Positions 1 through 6,166 of a DNA stretch of 6,582 nt are shown one piece after another. The position numbers and the translations under genes were made by a program. The notes below the pieces were generated by a model. That model was given only the letters and a program-made list of their open reading frames with translations. It was not told the origin of the DNA and ran no database searches. Position 1 is the stretch's first letter. Every line of letters starts with the position of its first letter. This DNA comes from Brevundimonas sp. UBA4609 (GTDB lineage Bacteria > Pseudomonadota > Alphaproteobacteria > Caulobacterales > Caulobacteraceae): contig DGIZ01000141.1 of the NCBI GenBank assembly GCA_002386585.1, positions 1-6,582 on the forward strand. Direction: 5' to 3'.

Positions 1-14
1 CACAGGCGCGCGCC

Positions 15-1493
15 GTGACCTTCGCCGCCGCCGCTTCGCCATCGGGCTCCCTCGTCCTGCCGCTGGCCTCGGAAGCTGATCTGGCCGCGCGCGGATCGGC
101 TCTGGACACCGGAACGCGTCAGGCGATCGCCGCAGCCCTGAGCGCCGCGCGTTTCGACTACAAGGCGCGCCAGACCCTGAGCCTGCACGGCGTCGGCGGC
201 TGGGACCGCATCCTGATCGTCGGTCTGGGCGAAGCGCCCAAGGCCGCAGACGTCCAGACCGCCGGGATCGTCGCGGGCCGCGTGCTGAACAGCCAGCCGG
301 GCGCCCTGACCGCCCTGACCTCGGGCCTGTCGGCGGATATGGCCTCTGAACTGGCGACGGGGCTAGGCATCGGCCACTACCGCTCGGACCTGTATGTCAC
401 CACCGGTCGCGACCGCGCGGCGCCCGGCGCCCTGACCGTTGTGGCCGATGACGCCGCAAACGCCCAGGCGCACTATCGTCGCGGCGCGGCCCTGGTCGAG
501 GCCATGGCCTGGACCCGCGACGTGTCCAACGAGCCGGCCAACGTCGTCTATCCCGAAAGCTTCGTCGAGCGCGCCCGCGCCGCCTTCGCCGGCGTGCCGG
601 GGATCGAGATCACCGAACTGGACGTGCCCGCCATGCAGCGCCTGGGCATGGGCGCCCTGCTGGGCGTCGGCCAGGGCTCCAGCCGCCCGCCGCGCCTGCT
701 GGCCGTGCGCTATCGCGGCGAGGGCGCGTCCAACGACGGCCCGATCGCCCTGCTGGGCAAGGGCATCACCTTCGATTCGGGCGGCCTCTCGCTGAAGCCC
801 GGCTCGGGCATGGGCAATATGAAGATGGACATGTCCGGCGCCGCCAGCGTCGTCGGCGCGGTCCTGGCCCTGGCCAAGGGCGGCGCTCCGGTGGACGTGG
901 TCGCCGTCGCCGCCTTGGCCGAGAACATGCCCGACGGCGGCGGCATTCGCCCGGCCGACGTCCTGACCGCCATGAACGGCAAGACCATCGAGATCATCTC
1001 GACCGACGCCGAAGGCCGTCTGGTCCTGGCCGACGCCGTGGTCTGGACCGACACGACGCTGAACCCGGCCGCCATCATCGACGTGGCGACCCTGACCGGC
1101 GCGGTCGGCGGCGCGTTGGGCGGCGACTATGCGGGCCTGTTCAGCCGCCACGACGCCCTGTCCGATCAGTTGAAGGCCGCTGGAGACGCCACCGGCGAAA
1201 CCCTCTGGCGTCTGCCGTTGCATCCCAACTATGCGCGGGCGACCTCTTCGACCATCGCCGACATCAAGAACTCGGGCGAGGGCGGCGCGGGCGCTGGCAC
1301 CGGTGCCCACTTCATCGGCTATTTCGCGCGGCCGGAGACGCCCTGGGCGCACCTGGACATCGCCAACATGGCCTTCGGCGCCGCCAATGACGTGAAACCG
1401 GCCGGTTCAGCAGGCTACAGCGTGCGCCTGCTGGAGCGCTTCGTGCGCGACTTCCAGCCGCTGCCGAAGGAGAAGGGAACGGGCGGCTACTGA
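15..1493 (+). CDS. pepA: Leucyl aminopeptidase, peptidase family M17 (cytosol aminopeptidase)
   Basis: This is a cytoplasmic two-metal exopeptidase that removes N-terminal residues from peptides; family members form hexamers. An N-terminal macro-like domain covers about residues 1-160 and the catalytic domain about 165-490. All expected active-site residues are present with the same spacing as in E. coli PepA: K249, D254 (in FDSGG), D272 (in MDMSGAA), D331 and E333 as metal ligands, and K261 and R335 as catalytic residues, the last three falling in or near the signature STDAEGRL (329-336). The 492 residues are close to the 503 of E. coli PepA. The start used is GTG at 15, preceded by AGG at 4-6 with 8 bases between. 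The frame is also open to the left edge, so a slightly longer N-terminus is possible. The holC gene, often found downstream of pepA in proteobacteria, is absent here; the next gene is convergent. The family call is nearly certain, the exact start is not. Confidence 0.95.
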   Translation: MTFAAAASPSGSLVLPLASEADLAARGSALDTGTRQAIAAALSAARFDYKARQTLSLHGVGGWDRILIVGLGEAPKAADVQTAGIVAGRVLNSQPGALTALTSGLSADMASELATGLGIGHYRSDLYVTTGRDRAAPGALTVVADDAANAQAHYRRGAALVEAMAWTRDVSNEPANVVYPESFVERARAAFAGVPGIEITELDVPAMQRLGMGALLGVGQGSSRPPRLLAVRYRGEGASNDGPIALLGKGITFDSGGLSLKPGSGMGNMKMDMSGAASVVGAVLALAKGGAPVDVVAVAALAENMPDGGGIRPADVLTAMNGKTIEIISTDAEGRLVLADAVVWTDTTLNPAAIIDVATLTGAVGGALGGDYAGLFSRHDALSDQLKAAGDATGETLWRLPLHPNYARATSSTIADIKNSGEGGAGAGTGAHFIGYFARPETPWAHLDIANMAFGAANDVKPAGSAGYSVRLLERFVRDFQPLPKEKGTGGY

Positions 1494-1501
1494 AGCCGCC
1501 C
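1481..1501. terminator. Candidate terminator hairpin over the pepA stop codon
   Basis: GGGCGGCT (1481-1488) pairs perfectly with AGCCGCCC (1494-1501), an 8-bp GC-rich stem around the 5-base loop ACTGA, which includes the pepA stop codon. It sits in the junction between two convergent genes, so it could act on transcripts from either side. There is no clear T-run on either strand; the plus-strand flank is only C/T-rich (for example CTTCTC near 1513). It is therefore a weak intrinsic terminator candidate, or a transcript-end stabilising structure, or chance in GC-rich DNA. Confidence 0.4.
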
Positions 1502-1517
1502 CCAGCCTTCACGCTTC

Positions 1518-2000
1518 TCAGCCTTCCTTGATGGCGACGATCTCGACCGACTGGCCCGCGACCGTCGCCTCATCCCCCTCGCGCCTGCCCATCAGGGCGC
1601 GGGCCAGGGGCGAGACGTGGCTGACGCTGCCCTTCGTCGGGTCGGCCTCGTCCTCGCCGACGATACGCCAGGACTGGGTGCGCCCGTCCTCGCGCTCGAT
1701 CGTCACCGTGTCGCCGAAGCGCACCTTGCCGTCCGGCGGCGCCTCGACCAGCTGAGCCGTGCCCCGGCGCGCCGACCAGTAGCGCAGGTCGCGCGTCGCC
1801 CGCGCCATGGCGGTGCGATCGGCCTCGATGGAGCCCGCCGCCTGAGCCGCCGTATAGGCCGCGCGCGCGGCCGCCAGCTCGGCCTCGATCTGGGCCAGGC
1901 CCTGCGGCGTGACGAGGTTGGGATGGGGCGAGATCGGTCGGTCCGGCAGGTCCGCCGCCGTGGCTTCCAGATCTTCTTCCCGTGTAAAGGCGACGCTCAT
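1518..2000 (-). CDS. GreA/GreB-family transcription elongation factor (divergent)
   Basis: The protein resembles Gre-type factors, which insert a coiled coil into the RNA polymerase secondary channel and rescue backtracked complexes. After a short N-terminal tail (1-20) and the segment RPISPHPNLVT (21-31), an Ala-rich coiled-coil hairpin spans about 33-85 with its tip near GSIEADRT (56-63). A C-terminal FKBP-like domain spans about 95-158, with IVGEDEADP (113-121) and SPLARALMG (130-138), the conserved GreA/GreB C-terminal signature. At 160 residues it matches GreA length (about 158). ATG at 2000 is chosen because relatives begin MSxAFxxE; an in-frame ATG at 2012 would add four residues. Neither has a good ribosome binding site. 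The gene is divergent from the flavoprotein and convergent with pepA. The tip differs from the GreA acidic pattern, so cleavage activity is uncertain. Similar proteins are sometimes labelled nucleoside diphosphate kinase regulator (Rnk-like). Confidence 0.88.
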   Translation of the reverse strand: MSVAFTREEDLEATAADLPDRPISPHPNLVTPQGLAQIEAELAAARAAYTAAQAAGSIEADRTAMARATRDLRYWSARRGTAQLVEAPPDGKVRFGDTVTIEREDGRTQSWRIVGEDEADPTKGSVSHVSPLARALMGRREGDEATVAGQSVEIVAIKEG

Positions 2001-2013
2001 GTCCGCCAGCATA

Positions 2014-2026
2014 GGCCGCGGCGGCC
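2014..2026. repeat. 13-base palindrome in the divergent intergenic gap
   Basis: GGCCGC (2014-2019) and GCGGCC (2021-2026) are perfect inverted copies around a single G at 2020. The palindrome lies inside the 47-base gap between the divergent Gre-family gene and the flavoprotein gene. That position would suit an operator for either gene. Short GC palindromes are common by chance in DNA of this composition, so a regulatory role is only a possibility. No clear -35/-10 pair was found in the gap. Confidence 0.3.
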
Positions 2027-2035
2027 ATTCCGGCT

Positions 2036-2042
2036 AGGAAGG
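2036..2042 (+). promoter_or_regulatory. Shine-Dalgarno site of the flavoprotein gene
   Basis: AGGAAGG ends 5 bases before the ATG at 2048, and its AGGA core lies 8 bases upstream. It is the clearest ribosome binding site in the window and fixes the start of the flavoprotein gene. The other starts in this window have weak sites or none. Confidence 0.7.
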
Positions 2043-2047
2043 CGTCG

Positions 2048-3262
2048 ATGACGCGTCCCCCTTCCACAGTCGCCGTGATCGGCGCCGGTCCCGCCGGGCT
2101 GATGGCCGCCGAACGTCTGGCTCAGGCGGGCCTGCGCGTCGTCGTGCATGAGCGGATGCCCTCGGTCGCGCGCAAATTCCTGATGGCCGGACGCGGCGGG
2201 CTGAACCTGACCCATTCGGAGCCGCTCGAGCCGTTCCTGAACCGCTATGACGCCGCCGCGCAGGGCCGCATCAAGAGCTGGCTAGACGCCTTTTCGCCCG
2301 CCGATCTGATCGCATGGGTCGAGGGGCTGGGCCAGCCGACCTTTGTCGGTTCGTCCGGCCGGGTGTTCCCCAAAGCGATGAAGGCCTCGCCTCTGTTGCG
2401 CGCCTGGCTGGCGCGGCTGGAAGAGCTGGGCGTCGAGGTCCGCACCCGCTCGTGCTGGACCGGCTGGCGGGACGGCGCCCTGACGTTCGATACGCCCGAC
2501 GGCCAGCGGATCGAGCGCCCGGACGCCGTGATCCTGGCCCTCGGCGGCGCCAGCTGGGCCAAGCTGGGCTCGGACGCCGCATGGGTTCCGGCGCTGGAGC
2601 AGGCCGGCGCCGCCGTCGCCCCCTTCCGCCCCTCTAATGTCGGCTTTGATGTCGCGTGGTCGTCGCTGTTCCGCGACCGCTTCGCCGGAACGCCGCTGAA
2701 AGGCGTCGCCTTGACGCACGGCGGGGGCACGGTGCGCGGCGAGGCCATGATCGCCGCCTATGGGATCGAGGGCGGCGGAATCTACGCCCTGTCCGCCGGT
2801 CTGCGTAAAGCGGTGGAGCGCGACGGATCGACCGTGCTGACGCTCGACCTGCGGCCCGATCTGAGCGTCGAAGCGCTGACGCAGCGCCTGTCGAAACCGC
2901 GCGGCAAGGACAGCCTGTCGAACTTGCTGCGCAAAGCCGCGCGGCTGGATGCCGCCGCTGTCGCCCTGTTGCGCGAAGGCGGCTCCCTGCCCGCAGAACC
3001 CGCCGAGCTGGCCGCCCGGATCAAGGACGTCGCCCTGACCCTGACTGGCGTGCAGGGCCTGAGCCGCGCCATCTCCTCGGCCGGGGGCGTGATGCTGGAC
3101 GCCGTGGACGAACGGCTGATGCTGCAGGCGCGGCCCGGCGTCTTTGCCGCGGGCGAGATGCTGGACTGGGAGGCGCCGACCGGCGGCTATCTGCTCCAGG
3201 CCGCCTTCGCCTCGGGCGTCGTGGCGGCGGAAGGGGTGCGCATCTGGCTGGACGGGCGCTGA
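2048..3262 (+). CDS. FAD-dependent oxidoreductase, HI0933-like / TIGR03862 flavoprotein family
   Basis: A 404-residue flavoprotein, predicted cytoplasmic. The N-terminus has the dinucleotide-binding motif IGAGPAG (11-17), with E35 closing the second strand where the FAD ribose is usually bound. ARKFLMAGRGGLNLTHSE (41-58) is the hallmark of the HI0933-like (YhiN/BaiN-related) family. GRVFPKAMKASPLLRAW (104-120), an inserted middle domain (about 190-335), and a C-terminal FAD segment with FAAGEMLDWEAPTGGYLLQ (366-384) followed by a helix then complete the fold. The AGEMLDWEAPTGGYL version points to the TIGR03862 branch rather than classic YhiN. No substrate is established for this branch, so only the redox class can be stated. 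The ATG is supported by AGGAAGG just upstream. It is the first of three plus-strand genes; the next starts 72 bases downstream, and any promoter must lie in the 47-base gap or inside the divergent gene. Confidence 0.9.
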   Translation: MTRPPSTVAVIGAGPAGLMAAERLAQAGLRVVVHERMPSVARKFLMAGRGGLNLTHSEPLEPFLNRYDAAAQGRIKSWLDAFSPADLIAWVEGLGQPTFVGSSGRVFPKAMKASPLLRAWLARLEELGVEVRTRSCWTGWRDGALTFDTPDGQRIERPDAVILALGGASWAKLGSDAAWVPALEQAGAAVAPFRPSNVGFDVAWSSLFRDRFAGTPLKGVALTHGGGTVRGEAMIAAYGIEGGGIYALSAGLRKAVERDGSTVLTLDLRPDLSVEALTQRLSKPRGKDSLSNLLRKAARLDAAAVALLREGGSLPAEPAELAARIKDVALTLTGVQGLSRAISSAGGVMLDAVDERLMLQARPGVFAAGEMLDWEAPTGGYLLQAAFASGVVAAEGVRIWLDGR

Positions 3263-3334
3263 AGCCTTTCGGGGTCGACAGCGGCGGCCTCAGGGGGCAG
3301 CGTGGCGCAAATCGTTCAAGAGCCGAGCCCGCCC

Positions 3335-4975
3335 ATGACCTTCGCCCGTTCCGCCGCCGTCGGCCTGATCGCCGTCCTGATGTGTTCGACCTCCGCGCTC
3401 GCCCAGACCGGTCGCATCGACCCGGCCCGCCTGAATGAGGCGACCCGCGTTCTGGCGTCCGATGAGTTCGAAGGTCGCGCCCCGGTCACGCCCGGCGAAG
3501 ACCGCACCATTGAGTGGTTGTCGCAGCAGTTCCAGGCGCTGGGCTTAGAGCCCGGCGGCCCGAATGGGTCGTGGGTGCAGGTGGCCCAGGTCAGCCGCAC
3601 CAGTCAGGACGGCCCCGCCGCCATCAGCGTCTCGGCCAACGGACGCACGACGGAACTTCATCGGGCCACGGACGTCATCGTCTCATCCGACCGGCCGGTA
3701 GAGCGCATCAGCCTGACCGACGCGCCTCTGGTCTTCGTCGGCTATGGCGTCGATGCGCCCGAGCGTGGGTGGGACGACTACAAGGGCGTCGATCTGACCG
3801 GCAAGATCATGCTGGTGCTGGTCAACGACCCCGACTTCGGCGCGCCCGAAGGCCATCCCGTCAACGGCAAGTTCGACGGTCAGGCAATGACCTTCTATGG
3901 CCGCTGGACCTATAAGTTCCAGGTGGCGGCGGCGCACGGCGCGGCGGGCGTTCTGGTCATCCACGACACGCCGGGCGCGGGCTATCCTTGGTCGACGCTG
4001 GAGAATTCCTCGACCGCGCCCAAGTTCGACATCGTCCGCGCCGACCCCGACAAGGAGCGCGTGGCGGCGCAGGGCTGGATTCAAGGCGCGATCGCCGAAC
4101 AGCTGTTCCAGGACGCCGGGCTGGACTTCGCCGCCCTGAAGGATCAGGCGCGCACCCCCGACTTCCGCCCCGTGGCGCTGGACGGCGTGACCATGTCCAT
4201 CGACTTCGGCCAGAAGGCCGACCGGGTCGAGACGCGCAACATCATCGGCCGCCTGCCCGGAACCAAATACCCGAACGAGACGGTGATGTTCGGCGCCCAC
4301 TGGGACGCCTATGGCCGCGCCACGCCCAAGAACGGCGACGACATCTATAACGGCGCCGTCGACAATGCGACGGGCGTCGCCGGCGTCATGGAGATCGCCC
4401 GCCTGTTCGCCGAAGGGCCGCGTCCCGAACGCTCGACCGTCTTCATCAGCTGGGCGGCGGAAGAGACGGGCCTGCTGGGCGCCGAATACTATGCCGCCAA
4501 TCCGGTCTGGCCGCTGGAGACGACCGTCGCCAACATCAACATGGACAGCCTCCTGCCGGGGACCGCGATCGACCCGAACATCGTCGTCATCGGCGCGGGC
4601 AAGAACGATCTGGACGACCGACTGGCGGTGCTGGCCGCGCGCGAGGGACGTCGCCTGATCCCCGACCCGGCGCCGCACGCGGGGGCCTTCTATCGCTCGG
4701 ACCACTTCCCGCTGGCGAGGAAGGGCGTGCCCGCCCTGTTCGCCGCGGCGGGCTTCACCGGCCACAACGAAGCCAGCCGCGATTACGTCGCCAATCGCTA
4801 TCATCAGCCTTCGGACGAATGGACGCCGGAGTGGAAGATGGACGCCGCCGCCGCCGACGTTCAGCTGCTGTATGAGGTCGGCCGCGACCTGGCCAATTCG
4901 CGCGACTGGCCCGCATGGAAGCCGGGCGACGAGTTCGAAGGCGCGCGCAACGCCTCGGCGTCGGCGCGCCAATAA
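3335..4975 (+). CDS. Exported M28-family zinc aminopeptidase with PA domain
   Basis: A 546-residue secreted or periplasmic metallopeptidase expected to release N-terminal residues from peptides. Residues 1-23 form a signal peptide: short start with R5, hydrophobic core about 7-19, and ALA before Q24 as the likely signal peptidase I cut. A protease-associated (PA) domain lies at about 130-290, including VFVGYGVDAPERGWDDY (133-149) and AAHGAAGVLVIHD (199-211). The M28 catalytic domain follows: H322 and D324 (AHWDAYG), D343 (VDNATG), E376 and E377 (AAEETGLLG), D404 (NMDS) and H490 (RYHQPSD). H322, D343, E377, D404 and H490 fit the zinc ligands of Vibrio aminopeptidase in order and approximate spacing, with E376 as general base. 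The start at 3335 puts the signal peptide at the true N-terminus. GTG at 3302, preceded by AGGGGG, would add 11 residues ahead of it and is less likely. Substrate preference cannot be read from the sequence. Confidence 0.92.
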   Translation: MTFARSAAVGLIAVLMCSTSALAQTGRIDPARLNEATRVLASDEFEGRAPVTPGEDRTIEWLSQQFQALGLEPGGPNGSWVQVAQVSRTSQDGPAAISVSANGRTTELHRATDVIVSSDRPVERISLTDAPLVFVGYGVDAPERGWDDYKGVDLTGKIMLVLVNDPDFGAPEGHPVNGKFDGQAMTFYGRWTYKFQVAAAHGAAGVLVIHDTPGAGYPWSTLENSSTAPKFDIVRADPDKERVAAQGWIQGAIAEQLFQDAGLDFAALKDQARTPDFRPVALDGVTMSIDFGQKADRVETRNIIGRLPGTKYPNETVMFGAHWDAYGRATPKNGDDIYNGAVDNATGVAGVMEIARLFAEGPRPERSTVFISWAAEETGLLGAEYYAANPVWPLETTVANINMDSLLPGTAIDPNIVVIGAGKNDLDDRLAVLAAREGRRLIPDPAPHAGAFYRSDHFPLARKGVPALFAAAGFTGHNEASRDYVANRYHQPSDEWTPEWKMDAAAADVQLLYEVGRDLANSRDWPAWKPGDEFEGARNASASARQ

Positions 4976-5020
4976 TCGGCCCCAAGTGACGTGAAGCCGC
5001 CAAGGCGCTAGACCGCACCC

Positions 5021-6166
5021 ATGACCAGCCTCCCCGACCTCCACGGCGTCTGCCCGCCGCGTTTCAATGCGGTGAAGGACGCCTTCGCCGCCAACTTCAC
5101 CGACGCGCCCGAGGGGCTGAACGAACTGGCCGCGCGCTTCAGCGTGACCATCGACGGCGAAGTGGCGGTGGACCTGTGGGCCGGATCGGCCGATCTGGCG
5201 GGGACTAGGCCCTTCGCCGAGGACACCCTTGTCCCGGTCTTCTCGACCGGCAAGGCGGTGATGGCCCTGATGATCGCGCGCTGCGTGGACAAGGGGCTGC
5301 TGTCCTATGAGGACCGGGTCGCCGACCACTGGCCCGCCTTCGGCGCAGCGGGCAAGGATCAGCTGACCGTCGGCCAGCTGATGAGCCACCAGTCCGGCCT
5401 GCCGGGCTTCGACGGCGGGGCCGAACCGGCCATCTGGTTCGACCGTCAGGCGGTGCTGGACAAGCTGGCGGCCCAGACGCCGATGTGGGCGCCGGGGACG
5501 GCGTCCGGCTATCACCCCATCACCATCGGCTATCTGGCGGGCGAGCTGTTCCGCCTCGTCGACGGTCGGACGATGGGGACGGCCCTGCGCGAAGACTTCG
5601 CCCAGCCGTTCGACCTGGACCTGTGGATCGGCCTGCCCGAGGCCGAACATGGCCGCGTCGCCCAACTGCGCAAACCCGCCGCCGCGCCGGACCTCGGCGC
5701 CATCGACGCGATCAAGAAGGCCGCCTTCCTGGATCGCGGCTCGGCGCCCGGCGGGCGCGGCTCGGCTGAATGGCGGATGGCGGAGATTCCGTCGGCCAAC
5801 CTGCACGCCACGGCCAAGGATCTGGCGCGAATGATGTCCATCGTCGCTACCGGCGGTACTCTGGACCACCTGGCGGTGCTGTCGGAAGAGACCCTGGCCC
5901 AGGCCACGCGTGAGCGCATCCACGGACCGGACCGGGTGCTGCCCTTCGACATGAGCTGGGCGGCAGGCTTCACCCGCAATCAGGGCCTGAACATCTTCGG
6001 TCCCAATCCCGAGGCGGTCGGCCACTGCGGCTGGGGCGGGTCAATGGTCTTCGCGGATCAGGCGGCGGGCGTCTCGGCCGCCTATGTCATGACGCGCCAG
6101 TCGCCGCACCTGATCGGCGATCCGCGCGCCTTGAGGTTGATCGAAGCGCTTTACGGGGCGCTTTAG
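5021..6166 (+). CDS. Serine hydrolase, class C beta-lactamase-like / family VIII esterase (CubicO group)
   Basis: A 381-residue serine hydrolase with no signal peptide, so probably cytoplasmic. The nucleophile motif is STGK (S75 to K78, SxxK). LMSHQSGLPGF (120-130) is the usual segment after it. The second motif is YHP (164-166) in SGYHPITIGYLAGELF, where penicillin-binding class C enzymes have YxN. The third element is GHCGWGGS (334-341), replacing the KTG box. This pattern fits EstB-like esterases and other beta-lactamase-related hydrolases (esters, amides or small lactones) rather than a true beta-lactamase. The start is well bounded: an in-frame TAG lies at 5009-5011, four codons upstream, though no good ribosome binding site is visible. 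It begins 45 bases after the M28 gene and could be translated from the same transcript. Its TAG stop overlaps the TAA stop of the convergent gene. Family is secure; substrate is unknown, and resistance to beta-lactams should not be assumed. Confidence 0.9.
   Translation: MTSLPDLHGVCPPRFNAVKDAFAANFTDAPEGLNELAARFSVTIDGEVAVDLWAGSADLAGTRPFAEDTLVPVFSTGKAVMALMIARCVDKGLLSYEDRVADHWPAFGAAGKDQLTVGQLMSHQSGLPGFDGGAEPAIWFDRQAVLDKLAAQTPMWAPGTASGYHPITIGYLAGELFRLVDGRTMGTALREDFAQPFDLDLWIGLPEAEHGRVAQLRKPAAAPDLGAIDAIKKAAFLDRGSAPGGRGSAEWRMAEIPSANLHATAKDLARMMSIVATGGTLDHLAVLSEETLAQATRERIHGPDRVLPFDMSWAAGFTRNQGLNIFGPNPEAVGHCGWGGSMVFADQAAGVSAAYVMTRQSPHLIGDPRALRLIEALYGAL

Noticed and set aside
363..1352. A 329-codon minus-strand frame inside pepA.
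   Set aside because: Same register effect as above; it ends at the rare CTA leucine codon of pepA at 363-365. The sense strand has a complete set of M17 catalytic residues.
1570..2067. Overlapping long frames on both strands across the Gre-family gene (minus 1570-2067, plus 1617-2051).
   Set aside because: Products are low-complexity Gly/Arg/Ala sequences with no motifs, while the chosen minus frame gives a full Gre-family C-terminal signature.
2245..2748. Several minus-strand frames of 100-170 codons opposite the flavoprotein gene.
   Set aside because: They are shadows in GC-rich DNA with biased composition; the plus frame has intact FAD-binding motifs end to end.
3258..3283. Possible stem CGCTG/CAGCG after the flavoprotein stop.
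   Set aside because: Only five pairs with a long loop and no T-run; not distinguishable from chance.
3374..3385. Possible lipobox (VLMC) in the M28 signal peptide.
   Set aside because: The residue before Cys is Met, not Gly, Ala or Ser as lipoprotein signal peptidase needs, and a good ALA-Q signal peptidase I site follows.
4963..4970. Repeated GGCGCGCC octamers (also at 164-171 and 6572-6579).
   Set aside because: This palindrome is expected by composition and codon use (Gly/Ala/Arg codons) in such GC-rich DNA; the copies show no spacing or positional pattern.
3683..6025. A 780-codon open reading frame on the minus strand, opposite both the M28 peptidase and the serine hydrolase.
   Set aside because: Its codons lie in exact register with the sense codons of both genes, so it stays open simply because TTA, CTA and TCA codons are rare there. 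It ends at a TCA serine codon of the M28 gene. The product is Arg/Gly/His/Val-rich with no recognisable domain.
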